From contig JAVHKY010000004.1 of NCBI GenBank assembly GCA_035079385.1, forward strand, positions 14,911,001 through 14,975,000: 64,000 nt of DNA. The letters are read 5' to 3'. Made by a program: the position numbers and the translations under genes. The stretch comes from Aspidiotus rigidus. Its lineage: Eukaryota; Arthropoda; Insecta; Hemiptera; Diaspididae. Below the pieces are notes generated by a model, which was given only the letters and a program-made list of their open reading frames with translations, had not been told where the DNA came from and did no database searches. This document shows positions 36,777 to 61,743 of this stretch, one piece after another. How positions within the stretch are numbered: position 1 is the stretch's first letter; each line of letters begins with the position of its first letter.

Positions 36777-38869
36777 CTAGTGAATAATAATACAACAAGA
36801 AGATAGATCATGAATAAGAAGTTGAATATTGAAAAAAAAAAGATTGATTCACTAGGTATCAGAAACAGTCGCACTCCTCCCAATTGACACACCCCGCAGG
36901 GTGACTCGAAAAGTTTGTGTCGTTACTACCCCCGTGTTATCTCGCCCCGGCTCAGCGTATGATTCAGTCTGGATGTTGATCATAAATCTCACACAGAGAA
37001 ACAATATTGCTCCATATAACGAAGACAGCCTAGTAACTATTCAAAGAAACTTGTCTCAAACATATTCTTCCGTGCAAAGTTGAATTGATGTAACGGTAAG
37101 TATGTCAGAACTGACGATTAGAAAGAAATTCGATTTTTTCTTATACTTGACATACCTAATTCAAGATTAATACGGTTAATCCTGATGTTTAAATGGTTTT
37201 TTTTTTATGGTTTCTTAATGAACGATTCATATAGGTATCATACTAGCTTTTGATACAAGTATTCTTCCTCCCAATATTGGCGTTTTTGCATCTAGGTATC
37301 TTAAAAATTTTTGACGTAGCCTATATCCAATGTTTATTTTAACACAATTAGCCTAAGAGATAAGTATTCCTCATACGAGAAACAACGCTCCGATTTCTCA
37401 AACCGTAATTTTTCATTCTTAATCCATCATTGAAGTAGTTCGTGATATAACAATTCACATTCACACAGATGCTGACACATCAATCATCCAAAAGATACAT
37501 TTTACCTACCTGATTGTCGACTTGGGTAGACGTCAACTCAACTTCACACAACTGTATTGAGCTTGACTACGTGTTACCTATCATTTTTAGGAGCTAGCGC
37601 TAGACAAATATAAAGAAATGGAATAATTCGAACCGGGTAAACGATGACGACGTGTTTTTGAACAGATTGTCCAACTATCGACAATGAAGAAAATTTTGCT
37701 CGTATTTCGATACAAACTGATTCAATACCTATTCATTAAAAAAGGAACCAGCATCCACACTACAAATTTTACTCCCTTCAATTATATTTTATATTAAGTA
37801 CTACTACAGTAGGGTATTTGCTTTCATTTTTGAGATGTTTTGAAAATAAATATGTCGAACAACTTAAAGAAAGAATAATCAACCTTCACTTATCATATTA
37901 ATAATACCTGATAATAATAATATTATGATTGTTATCTGGTAATGAGTACTCTTACGTAGAGTCTTTGACTATGGAGTAATAACAGCTTCTCCTCCTTCCG
38001 CAATCAACCGCGTCGCTCATGTTAAGTCCTCCGCATTTTATTTTCTTATCATAATCGCGTCCGGCCCCAAAAGAGTCGTCCTCTACATTTACTATAGCGG
38101 CCATTTGTGGAAACTGGACGAAAAGGTGATGTTTCAGATAATCGGTGAAATTTTTATTTTTATGAGTTTCATACTATTCTACTAGTCAAGAGAGTCAAAA
38201 AAGGTCATTATAAGTGGTACTTTTTTTTCAGTATTAACAGAGATAATAGCTAATTGAAATAACATACGCTCTTATGTAAATTTTCATGTGATCACCTTTT
38301 CGTCCACGACACTAGCGCGTCTACAGTAGTGGCCTGATGCGAATAGTCTGTTCACGTTCTTAATCAACCGTTCCGTTCTCGAGGTATGAACTTCATCCTT
38401 CCTTAACGTGAACAGAGTATAGCTCTCAGTCTATAAGTTAGAGATAGTCAAAGTATGGACTACAACCAACTTTGAAGTTTCAATCTTCAAGTGAAACAAG
38501 TTCTGTAAAAGGTTTGCCAAGCGACAAGCTGGTGATCCATAGAATAAGGTGTTCGCACTCCTACAAGAGATACCTTCCTCCAAATTGTTGGCTTGTTGCT
38601 TGGCTAGCTTTTCCAGAATTCAGAATCAGTTCAATAATTTTTTGATAATCGCTCAAAGTCTTGAAGTCGAATCGTTTGAATCAATATTTTTGTAGTTCTC
38701 CATTTTTTGGTCAACAAAAGGTAATGTGTGTCCAACTGATTAAACTAGCTAGCCTGATACCATCAATCAATAATCAAATTGGAAATTAAACACATGGATT
38801 CAGAAATCACAATCATCATTGACTGAACTCAGCTCTTACTAGCCCATCTCTTCTCTACCTTATGTCAAG
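36777..38869. other. Region upstream of the F-box gene
   Basis: It should contain the first exon of the F-box gene, on the minus strand. A minus-strand donor-like site (CAATCAG/GTAGGT near 37508) could end a non-coding first exon, but no in-phase ATG exon was found. An open frame at 36901-37083 has no domain. A MITE-like unit lies at 38099-38334. Confidence 0.45.
38099..38334. repeat. MITE-like unit with inverted ends
   Basis: The left end (GGCCATTTGTGGAAACTGGA then CGAAAAGGTGAT) is loosely repeated inverted at the right end (ATCACCTTTTCGTCCACGAC and onward to GTAGTGGCC). The shared core GGACGAAAAGGTGAT is exact. A related end (TTTTTCGTCCAAGACGCTAG) occurs near 21813 in the IDE-like gene. 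The unit is 236 bp with no coding capacity, and the target duplication is unclear. Confidence 0.5.
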
Positions 38870-40699
38870 TATGGTATGAGGTACAGTGACTGTGAGCTTG
38901 AGCGTGATGAACCAGGTCATACAGAAAACAAACTTGAAAAACATGGCAACTTTTCCACAACACTCAGATCAATCATCACATTGAATTATGTTGCAGCTAC
39001 TTCCAATCATAAGTCCACAGCAACATTCATGGTTACTGATCATGGAGTAATTAAACGCTCATTTAAATTTACATACACGGTACGTGAAAACTCTAATATA
39101 AGAGTAGATTGCTCTTTTTTTTTTTTTTGAGGTAATTTACATTCTTGCAAATAGGCCTACCTATATGAGCTTGTTATCAGCCAATGATTTGGCTGCTCTT
39201 TCTTTCCATATGTCTTTCATCCTCTCGTAATTCTTCATCGTTTTTATCTTTGATTTCTCCATTCAATGGTTTGTAGAAATTTATTAAAGCATCCGTTTTC
39301 ACTTACAAGACGAAAAATTGTCTCCACACCTTATCCTGATCTGATGAAAACAAATTTCAAACCCCAAGTACATTCAGAATTCACTTTGATATTTTTGTAA
39401 GGGAAATTTCATTCATCTCGCCTTCCAGTTAGAAGATTTTATTAGAATAAAAATTCTAGTACCTGCATCTCACACTTTGTGATCATGTTTTTATTTCCAA
39501 GTTCAACACAATCGACATCAGTACATTCTACATCAGATGTTCCAATTCTGTTTTATCACCCACACCCACACTCAATATTCTTTGCAACTTGATCACCTGT
39601 ACTAAGAATTTTGTCTATATAGGGTTCATACATATAATACCTATCAACTATTTGTCTCTTCTCAACCTGATCTGACAGAAAAGTACCCAGCCATGGAGAA
39701 GCGTTTAAAATTTATGTCTTTAAGAAATAATTTCAAGTTGAAACTAGCTCTAGACCTATTTCCCAGTACATACTAGGTCAGGTAGCGGTACTTACTTATT
39801 GGCGCAATCTCTTGAGAATTTTCCATTATCGATTTCAGATGAATCTGATGAGCGAGATAGGTATTCACAATTTAGGACTTCACATATAACATGAACACAT
39901 TTTTCATACCAGCTTAATGGTCCATAAACAATCAAAAAGAAGATGCTCGCGTACAATTTACGAATAATGGTCCAATAAGTTCAAAAAATTGATCAAAAAC
40001 TTTCAAATATTCTCAAGATAAGTCGAAACGCGCCCATATGTGCGATTGGGAAAAAGACACACTGAAGTTCAGGCAGATAAGAGAAAAGATATAGGTACCG
40101 TACCTATTTCCAAGACAAACTATGCTCGTCATGTGTGAACATGTAGGCTGTGTTGCTAGTACGACTTGAGATCTGTTATCATTCATGTAAGATCGCAATT
40201 AAATCTCCTCCACAATGCGAAATAAAAAATAAAAAAACTTGGGAGTTTCCTATGCGGAGTAAACTAATAAGGTGAGCAGAAAACCTGTTTTACGGGAAAT
40301 CATTTGTAACCCTACAGTATCTTTTTTTTTTTTTTTTTCTTATAATAATGCTGCCTATTTGTTTGATAAAGATAACGTATGGATTAAAAAAATGATATTT
40401 TCGATTTTTTGAATGTTTTACGATCCGTTGTTTGGCCACAAGTTTTCGACTGCTAAGACTATACTTGCTTTCCTCTCTCTTTTTCTGTTTTTATATCAAA
40501 ATTCGTCACCCAGCCTGGAAACGTAATTTTCATCAAGTTCCGTCCAGTTAAAAGTACGAGTAACCCGGAGGCTGAAATTCTTACAGCTATATTGTTCGGC
40601 TTACGATACGGAATTTTTCACCCTAAAGCTATTATACATTATAAACGAGGACTTGAAGAAATTCCGGTTATCGCAAGAGCTATATCTACTCACATATAG
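38870..40699 (+). CDS. Candidate two-exon gene fragment, unknown protein
   Basis: Two open segments look like exons of one plus-strand gene. Segment 38870-39079 (exactly 70 codons) follows a TGTCAAG acceptor and ends at a strong donor (ACG/GTACGT). Segment 40514-40699 follows a CACCCAG acceptor and ends in TAG (61 residues). Both are phase 0, so they join as KFTYT-PGNVIFIKFRPV. The first piece reads YGMRYSDCELERDEPGHTEN and later ATFMVTDHGVIKRSF. The second includes EAEILTAILFGLRYGIFHPK. The composition is protein-like and unlike the flanking repeats, but I do not recognise the family. Upstream exons are not found. The two pieces could instead be unrelated chance frames. Confidence 0.4.
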
Positions 40700-41094
40700 T
40701 AAAATCTCGATAACCGGGGAATCGTCAGCATTTTCTCCACATGAACTGAGTCGGCAAAATGCCTCAGAACCACATTCGGGCGATGTCTAATAGAAGGATT
40801 GTATGATTAAATACATTCGATTTAGGTGATTTAATTTGGAGCGGATCACGTTCATCTGCGATCGAGAAAGAGTTTTCTCAAACTGTCTACACATGGATTT
40901 CATGAATTCAGCTTGAATGATCTTACTTTGCGGTATTCACGTTTTTCAGGGTTCTGATTGTAGACTTAGAAAAACGGAGTCATGAAGAGGGTTGATTTTC
41001 TCATGATAATTCTGTCACACTTAGGTACATAATTTTTTTCCTTGGATTGCTAAGCAATAAACATGTACGAGACCAGCAAACGCGACCATACAAT

Positions 41095-41099
41095 TCAGT
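41095..41099 (+). promoter_or_regulatory. Possible initiator (TCAGT) upstream of the His-rich gene
   Basis: TCAGT, the arthropod initiator consensus, lies 46 bases before the ATG at 41145. No TATA box is evident about 30 bases upstream. With such a short motif a chance match is quite possible. Confidence 0.25.
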
Positions 41100-41144
41100 A
41101 TCGTTCCAGCAAGCGCCCTAATTATTTGCGAAAGTCATCACTAC

Positions 41145-42194
41145 ATGGTTCCCGGCTATCGCCGGAGGTCAAGTTGCGGTGTTTATTACGACAACGACGA
41201 CTCGTCTCCGGAACGATATAGATATCGATCACCGATCCAAGAACCGCCTTACCAGCCTTATCGCAATGTTCACGACGTTCAACAACCGATAAATCGACGC
41301 GCTGACAACGCCGTTCCGATCAATAATCGAAATACTCCGTCACCAAATATACAGCACGTTCATCCTGCAAATCAACATCCGCAGCACACTCACCATAATC
41401 ATCCAGTTCACCAGGAACATCATACGCACAAGAGTCCGCGCGGCAACGCAACTCACCATGGACGACACGATCAACATCATAATCGTTACGATTCGCCCAA
41501 TCGCTTCAAGACCAATCATGGCGAGGATGTCGTCCCTGACGAAAGAAAGCCGCCTGCGTTCAGTCATCATACGAAACACGATATAGTCGCCGAAGAACGA
41601 AGTCCCGTCGCCAGGAAGACCGGTCGGGCTCATCAACCACTCGTGACAGGGCCAAGAGCCGCATCGAATGATAGGTACGCAGCTCCTCATTGCCCTTACG
41701 ATCAACCGACACATACAGAGTTAAAATGCGCAAATAATTACAACTGGGTAGCGGGAAAATACGTAAAGGATGATTGCGGATCCGGTATCGTCACGAATCC
41801 GTGCGATAGCAGAGAAACGCGAGACAATTGGTGTAAAACTCCACTCTCTATTTATCAATCTAGTATTTGTGAACTAGGACGTCAACTACTCTGCGGTGAA
41901 ATTAAGATACCCCGGAAAATAATCGGTGCACCACCTTGCAACGTGTGTGAAAACATAATACCTCCGTGTCACGGATACTATCGCAAATACGAGAAACTGC
42001 CACCATGCGAAGAGAAATACATCAAAGTCATTAAGGGCAAGAAGATCTATCGAGATAAAGTGAAACGATACTGGGAACCATGTGATCTAATACAAGCCGG
42101 TCCGGACGAAGATATCAGACAATATTCCGGACATAATGCGTATTTGGCGATGAAATTGAACACCCAACACGATATCGATAATCTAGACTTCTGA
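41145..42194 (+). CDS. His-rich, Cys-rich orphan protein (349 aa)
   Basis: A single open frame of 349 codons starts at ATG 41145 and ends at TGA 42192-42194. The N-terminal half (about residues 15-175) is polar and low-complexity, with many His, Asn, Pro and Arg (for example NQHPQHTHHNHPVHQEHHTH), and is probably disordered. The C-terminal half (about 185-325) is folded-looking with about a dozen cysteines (CDSRETRDNWC, PPCNVCENIIPPC, PPCEEKYIKVIKGKKIY). Several cysteines follow Pro-Pro. No signal peptide or membrane segment is seen. His clusters with CxxC could bind metal, but that is only a suggestion. The base composition is higher in GC than its surroundings, in keeping with a real gene. 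No introns are evident. I do not recognise the family. A polyadenylation signal follows at about 42246. Confidence 0.8.
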   Translation: MVPGYRRRSSCGVYYDNDDSSPERYRYRSPIQEPPYQPYRNVHDVQQPINRRADNAVPINNRNTPSPNIQHVHPANQHPQHTHHNHPVHQEHHTHKSPRGNATHHGRHDQHHNRYDSPNRFKTNHGEDVVPDERKPPAFSHHTKHDIVAEERSPVARKTGRAHQPLVTGPRAASNDRYAAPHCPYDQPTHTELKCANNYNWVAGKYVKDDCGSGIVTNPCDSRETRDNWCKTPLSIYQSSICELGRQLLCGEIKIPRKIIGAPPCNVCENIIPPCHGYYRKYEKLPPCEEKYIKVIKGKKIYRDKVKRYWEPCDLIQAGPDEDIRQYSGHNAYLAMKLNTQHDIDNLDF

Positions 42195-42245
42195 GAGGTA
42201 CGAACGGAGCGACGGATTCTTTTTTATATCTTCAAACGGAATAAT

Positions 42246-42251
42246 AATAAA
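42246..42251 (+). terminator. Candidate polyadenylation signal of the His-rich gene
   Basis: AATAAA lies 51 bases after the TGA stop at 42192-42194. The surrounding sequence is A-rich, so other sites are possible. Confidence 0.45.
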
Positions 42252-44083
42252 AAAATTTTCTACGCTGAATTATATACTTCGGTACTTGTAAATTATCTAA
42301 CAGGATCACATGAGTCACGGTCCAGCGCATAATTCATAACACAATATCATCTTAACTATAACATTTACAAAAGAAGATGGGAAAGAAGAGAAAAAAAAAA
42401 CAATAAACGTTATCGAGGTGTTCTAAATTGTTATATTCAATTTACACCCGCACTTCAACGTACGTCTCGTCAAATACAATTAAAATATGTACCTCAAAAA
42501 AAAAAAAAAAAAAAAAAAAAAATGGAGATTTCAAAATCAAAACGCAGATTTTGCTTGAACTCTATTTCTGCATAAGAGTAATAAGAATGATCGACAACAA
42601 AACTTTCGAGGGGAGGAAATACAAGAATTGAGAAAAAGAGGGAGAGGAAAACACAAGATAAAACGAAACAATGTTTACAAAAACAAAATACACGTCGCGG
42701 TGTTGATAACACGAATGGTTTTGTCTTTATTTTAAACAAAGGAAAGAGTAAAAGAGAATAAAATAGCGTAGGTACAAACAAAATGAATAAATAAAAAATA
42801 AAATAACAACAAAACGAGAAGAAAAGAGGAAAAAATTTCAGGAAGACAGTATCCCTGAAAGATTCATAAAATTTCAAAACTTGCACTTTCCTTTTTCGTC
42901 TTTTTTTTTTTTCCTTTTTAGAAATTCATTTTTCAAATTTGTAATTCATTCAAGTCGGTAGTATCGTAGCCATCTTAGTCTACACATTAAGCGGCTTTTA
43001 GAAAGAATAAAATCTCATCGCTAATAGGAGGATCAAGGAGATAAAATGAATGAGTAAAAGATCGATCGAACGCACGCACGAACAAACGAACGAATAAATA
43101 GCTATTATAAATAAGTACAATATTCATATTATCTGTACATAACATCTCTTATATAATAAGAAAATAAGGAAAGGAAAAAAAGAGTGAGAGGAAAAACGGA
43201 GAGGGTTAAAAATTTATTTGTAAAAGATACGATTCTAATTTTTTCTACTAATAAAAAAATATATTCTGAAGTCGAAGAGCGCGGGAGACAAATAGAATGG
43301 AACGAAATGTGTATTTTATAATGGCGCATCTCCATACAGAGAAGGTCGAGCCAAATTACAGTATACTCGAAAGTAATAAATTAATAGACGAATAAATAAA
43401 TAAACGATAAAATTATTAATATTAATATTTTAATTATAATGTAATAAAATGTGCGCCTAAAACGTTGAAGTGCTTACAACATAATTGACAACTTTTAATA
43501 TCTCACGAAAAAGAAAAGAAAGGAAAAAAAAAAGAAAAAGAAAAAAAAGAAAAGAAATAATATTATTATGATAGAATTTAACGCTAATAGCGAACGGTTC
43601 TGACTTCGTAACCTAAATTCTGAATTTCGATCATCGAAATACAGTAGATATGTTCGGTGTATTTGCCGTTAAATTGTGTCCCCAGAACCGGAGAAAACGA
43701 ATGAACAAATTAAAACACATTAACACAGATAGGGAGAGAAAAAGGCGAATGAAAATCTAAAACAATGGGAGACAGTATTAACGCGTTTAAAATATTAAGG
43801 AAAATATGCGAGCGCAAATTACATTAGAGTATATCCTACACAATTACGAAATACACAGAAGATTAATATATTGAAAGTGAATAAGCGCGCGATGAACCTA
43901 AGAATATATATCGTCGAACAAAAGGTACGAAGTAGAAGATGAACCGAATTTTATAAACGCAAGAAACCGCGAAAATGAATATTTAGAAACTAATATACTC
44001 TGTTCCTTCGCGTCGCATTTTTCATTTTTTTTCTCGATTTTTTTTTTTTTTTTTTTTTCCTTTCGCGTTTTGTTGTATTTTCC
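42252..44083. other. 3' flanks of the His-rich gene and Rap1
   Basis: AT-rich, purine-biased sequence between two convergent genes, with an A-run at about 42497-42521. Part of it is probably the long 3' UTR of Rap1 (minus strand). TTTATT words, that is AATAAA on the minus strand, occur near 42727 and 43211. The open frames here are products of the A-runs. Confidence 0.5.
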
Positions 44084-56736
<12,653 letters not shown>

Positions 56737-56746
56737 TCAGTGTCTG

Positions 56747-59549
56747 CTACAACAGAAGAAACATTAAGAATATTAAATTAATTTCTATATACCAGCGAGA
56801 CCGTAGGCAGTGTATGGCAATAATGTGGAGGACAGTCGGGAGTAAAATCTCTACATCATGAAGAAGAGCTACACAATAATAAATGTATAACGAGCGTTTG
56901 CACTGTGAAATACGTTGTCAGTTAAATACAACGACAGCGACGTGTCATACTTTTCTCTTAAATTTCATCGTTATTCGGAGAGAGAAAGTTTTCTGTTTGA
57001 GTATCATTGCGCGCGATATGGCTAAAGTTTTTGCATAAAAATTTCTCGAGAACTTTTACAATATACCTACGTTTGAACACGCGAGTGAGTTCAAGTCGGC
57101 GAGAAAACAAAGACCCATCATCAGTACAATGCGTATAATAGAAGAAATGAGAACCTATACGAATATTAAAATAAACGATTTCGCGAACGGCGCGATGAAG
57201 AGATTGGAATTCGGGATCATATTCGAATGATTCAATCTTCGCATAATTTTATTACTTCCTCTCGCAGTCAGCCGAAACCTGGAAAACACGCCGCCAAAAA
57301 ACGCGATAAAAACAATTTATATAAATTCCTTACGTCGGAGTCCGTACCCCGAAATTTACCGCGTAAAAATTGTATTTGTAGGTTCACCACGAAGCGTTTA
57401 TTTTGCTCAGATTCTTCCAGATAAGAAGTTGCAAAAAAAATAAAAGGGTACAGAGTGAACAGCATTCAGCAACGTTCTATTGAACATCTATATGCTCATT
57501 ATTATAATTTGATCAGCTTTGATCGCGATAATTTCTGAGCGAACATCGAGCCAGAACGCTTGAAAATATTAAAATCGATTTTTCGATACCACCTTAATAC
57601 GTGATGTGAATCGAAACGAAAAATTTTAAATAGCTCGACATTTTTTTTTTTTTTTTTTCCACCAATTCACCTTGCGGACATCGCGCATCGTCTATCTATA
57701 GAAAACTTTTACCTCGTTATCTTTCTCGAGTTTTTGTACTTCACGCCTACGCATTCGATAGAGGTGACTTCGAAAAGCTTTGTGGTCAAACCTAATGCGT
57801 AATCTATTCCGAGCCTTATTGTCGTGACTGAGAAAGCTCTTAATGACTGGATCAAATGACACGTATTATTATTATTGGTTTCCGAGAACAAAAGGTCACG
57901 CAGAAAAATACTTTGGAAAAGTGGAAAATACGGATCAAGGACGCGGTAAGGGAGGATTTTTTTTCAACGACAAGCAGATGAGTGGAGCATACGAAAGAAT
58001 CGCAAATTTCTCACTACACTAAGAGAAGATATTCTTTTACTCATACAATCTTGTGTCGAGAGAAATTTTCCAAGAATTGACACGAATAATAGATAAAATT
58101 AAATCATTCAAAATAGGCTTAGCAACAGAACAAGTCAATACTGTTACAAAGACAAATCTTTTATACCAAATCGAGACTATGACTGACAAACTGGATGTCC
58201 GAGTAACATTTTTTCGAGTCTCCTCCTCCTCCCTTCCCCTTTCTCATGTAACTCAGAGTTCGAAATTTTGACCGGTTTCTTTCTTCTGCACATTAAACAG
58301 ATTGAAGTTTCCACCCTACTTGGATCTACTATTTACCGGAAGGATGATGGACAGCGCACGTTCTCTCCTACAAAACGGGTCCTCTGTTCGAGGTGTCTAT
58401 CAGAATAATAAACTGACAATCCGAGACTTTTTCAAGATCCCTACGAAAAATTTGATACCGTTTCAGAGCGCGTTCCACCAGCGTCTCGGTATCAACCATT
58501 CATGTTCACGTGATCTACCACATGAAAGTAATAATGTTCTCTACTGTATGTTGCGCAAACTTGTTAACGTCACCCACGAGACACCAGAAGGAGGTTGGCT
58601 GATACATCTCCCAAAAACCCACCTTCAGTAGAGCTCTTTACGCCAAATTCTCCAGCAGCCTTTTCTGGTACAATTGAATAATTGCGTCCAGTCACCGATT
58701 ACATACCCGGTCGTTTCTGACTCATCTCTTGGATTGTGATCCTCGGCACTACCGAGTAGGTGCTCACAGGAAACCGAGGCAAGCCACTCCTGAACTGACA
58801 ACATTTTTATATAAAACATGCCGAAGAATAAGTAGGACGGTTTTATTATTGCTCGTTTCCATTCTAAGAACGTAATACATAACTAGTAACACTCTCCTAA
58901 CTTTATCTGTGATTTTTATCGCAATATCCTGCATCCTAGTTGCCTATAAACTTCCTTTGTAGTTGGACACGCTGGTAAAACGCACCTTAATACAGTAGGG
59001 TCTCCACGCCCGGGAGAAATAAAACTGTGGGCTCCCAAAAATTTTTCGCTCGCAATTAATCTTTAAAAAAAAAAAAAAAAAAAAATGCAAGCCTTGCGGG
59101 CCTCCGTTCGAAACCCGTGCTTACGAACGATGTTACTAAATTATACCCCTCTCTACAGCACTGGATACACATTGATACAGACATATGATGGCAGGACGCA
59201 TACCAAAACGACACCCAAGATTTCTTCTAGTCATCTTTTCTCAAAATTCAGCAAGTGAAACATTCTATCTTATCAATTTTCCTTGTTACATTATGTTTCT
59301 TAATTAATGAAAAGATCGCGATTTTAGGAGTTTTTCCGAGTCATTGGGACGAGTTCCGAGTTATTACAGGTCCACTTTGTCCAAGACCTGCAGACAACCT
59401 GATATTTTACTCAGCTTCCTTATCACGAGTCCCTACTCTACTTAGAACTACAATCTATCGGAAGGATGATGGACCCTGGACGTTTTCTCCAATGAAACAG
59501 GTCCTCTGTTAAAATATTCGTGCCAAATTCCTACAGAAAAACTTGACTA
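56747..59549. other. Rap1 upstream region
   Basis: The Rap1 non-coding first exon and promoter should lie here on the minus strand; I could not fix them. Two diverged direct repeats of about 85 bp occur at 58305-58390 and 59432-59515 (shared CGGAAGGATGATGGAC and GGTCCTCTGTT). A short phrase at 57267-57295 (GTCAGCCGAAACCTGGAAAA and onward) recurs near 63413. No coding exon is convincing. Confidence 0.45.
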
Positions 59550-60674
59550 CATCAAGGCGACTTAGAAAAATTTCGACGAAAAAACGGAGAGCGCGATGGC
59601 TGGTCTGGGAGGAGGCGGACTTGAAGAAGTCGCCACTGAGGAGCAGAGAAGGGTAGACCTAAAGAAGGATGGGAACACATCAGGGAACTTTGGAAAAGTT
59701 TCGAGAAAACACTGATCTGGAGAAGGGCCTCACTGTCCGTCATGTCATCAGAGCTGATTTTCTTTGGAGAATCGGGGAAAACTTCGACTGAAGGGTAGAA
59801 GGAAGACATGACTGACCTATCAGAGAATTGGGTATCAGTGGGACTTCAAAGAATTGAAAGAGTCGACCTAAAGAAGGGTGGGACATCAACAAGAAAACTT
59901 GGAAAAGTTTCAAAAGAATAGAGGGGAAAAAACACTGATCTGGAGAAAGGCCTCACTGGCTGTCATGTCATCAGAGCTGATTTTCTCTGGAGAATCGGGG
60001 AAAACATCGACTGAAGGGTAGAAAGGAGACATGACTGACCTATCTGAGAATTGGGCATCAGTAGGACTCCAAAGAATTGAAAGAGTCGACCTAAAGAAGG
60101 GTGGGACATCAACAAGAAAACTTGGAAAATTTTCAAAAGAATAGAGGGGAGAAAACACTGATCTGGAGAAGGGCCTCACTATCTGTCATGTCATCAGAGC
60201 TGATTTTCTCAGAAGAAGCGGGAAAAACTTCGACTGAAGGGTAGAAGGAAGACATGACTGACCTATCTGAGAATTGGGCTTCAGTAAGACTTCAAAGAAT
60301 TGAAAGAGTCGACCTAAAGAAGGGTGGGACATCAACAAGAAAACTTGAAAAAGTTTCAAACGAATATAGGGAAGAAAACACTTATCTGGAGAAAGGCCTC
60401 ACTGGCTGTCATGTCATCAGAGCTGATTTTCTTTGGAGAATCGGGGAAAACTTCGACTGAAGGGTAGAAGGAAGACATGACTGACCTATCTGAGAATTGG
60501 GCATCAGTAGGACTTTAAAGTATTGAAAGAGTCGACCTAAAGAAGGGTGGGACATCAACAAGAAAATTTGGAAAAGTTTCAAAAGAATAGAGGGGAGAAA
60601 ACACTGATCTGGAGAAGGGCCTCACTGGCTGTCATGTCATCAGAGCTGATTTTCTCAGGAGAAACGGGAAAAAA
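59550..60674. repeat. 223-bp tandem repeat array, left block
   Basis: About five copies of one unit lie head to tail. The landmark GTCGACCTAAAG recurs at 59862, 60085, 60308 and 60531, each exactly 223 bases apart, with a diverged first copy near 59652. Other fixed words are ACACTGATCTGGAGAAGG, CTGTCATGTCATCAGAGCTG and CTTCGACTGAAGGGTAGAAG. Exact spacing with point differences suggests unequal crossing-over. The short minus-strand frames are side effects of the repeat, since 223 is not a multiple of three. Confidence 0.95.
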
Positions 60675-61554
60675 TGCTTACGCAGCCGCGTAAGCAATAC
60701 ACGACTTTTCACCTGTATCTACAATCAAGTTTTTTGCTTAAACTTTAACTCTAGTACTCCAATTTATTCAATGAATCGTTTTCTCAATAAGATACACACA
60801 TCCTCAACATCTCTTGCCACTCTAATTCATTCTTGATCATCTCCGATTCTCAAGCATCTTTTAATGTTGGTTGTTGTAGACTCACACATAACATTCATTC
60901 ATGAAAAACTCAACACAAACGAGCAAATCTTTCACCCATATAAAACTATTTCATCACTCAAAAAAATGACAAAATTATACGCAAAGGATTGTTGCACTAT
61001 TACTATACTAACACAACATTCATTCATGACTGACTCAACACGAACGAACACATCTTTAAAATTCATTCATAAAGAGCGTATCCTTACGTGTGTGAACAGG
61101 TAACCCAAAAAATGAATAAAACTAGCTACAACTACACTGACAATCTACGTAATCAAAGGTTACCCTTCGCTTTTGATGACGAAAGCGGCTACCTGAAGTT
61201 TAGTACTACAAAATATTAGTAGCTCGAATATATATGCAAATTTCATCAAATTAGTTCACGTTTCAATTTGAGATTTCTCACGAACCAAACATCGTATCAA
61301 CATCAAAAGTTCACAATTACATTTTTAGACATGTAAATTACAATATATCAACATTTGAAAAAAATTGAACAAACCATATCAGAGTTATAGGAGTGGGGAA
61401 TTTTTTTTTAAATTGGGTATATCTGGAAAACTACTGATCCGATCGTCAAAAAAAATGCAGGTGCACAACTTCAGATATAACACTACAACTTGACTAAGTT
61501 TCAAGAAAATCCATCCAGTAGTCTCGGAGGAGAAGTCCGGACAAATTTTGATCC

Positions 61555-61588
<34 letters not shown>

Positions 61589-61743
61589 CCATATATATAT
61601 ATATATATATATAAGGAAACCTGAAATTTTTTTAATGACGTAGCGATGATCTATGACCTCTAAAACGTCGAGAAAGTTCATTTCCCCCCCTTTCTGCCAC
61701 AACTGTGACGGGTGTAATACTCGCTTTTCTACGAAAAGTCGGT
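60675..61743. mobile_element. Dispersed repeat, copy B, inserted in the tandem array
   Basis: About 1.07 kb splits one 223-bp unit: the array stops after CGGGAAAA and resumes at AAAACTTCGACTGAAGGG. The right part (61437-61740) matches the repeat at 53092-53326 and 55453-55480. The left end has a small hairpin (CTTACGC-AGCC-GCGTAAG). Internally, ACATTCATTCATGA plus nearby ACTCAACACRAACGA occurs twice, about 130 bases apart. A TA-rich microsatellite sits at 61556-61612. No protein domain is recognised, so the superfamily is unknown; A-rich edges hide any target duplication. Confidence 0.7.
61556..61612. repeat. (AT)n microsatellite
   Basis: Two AT runs are interrupted by GTATATCC, within copy B of the dispersed repeat. 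Copy A has only a short ATATATTC-like remnant at the same place. Confidence 0.9.

Noticed and set aside
36901..37083. 60-codon plus-strand frame after a CCCCGCAG acceptor-like site
   Set aside because: GTG-led, no domain, and no partner exon in phase; likely chance.
41340..41714. 124-codon minus-strand frame
   Set aside because: It is the antisense of the His-rich low-complexity part of the plus-strand gene and has no domain of its own.
42494..42886. 130-codon minus-strand frame rich in Phe, Leu and Ser
   Set aside because: It is produced by A-runs read as poly-Phe; low complexity in the presumed Rap1 3' UTR region, with no splice or start logic.
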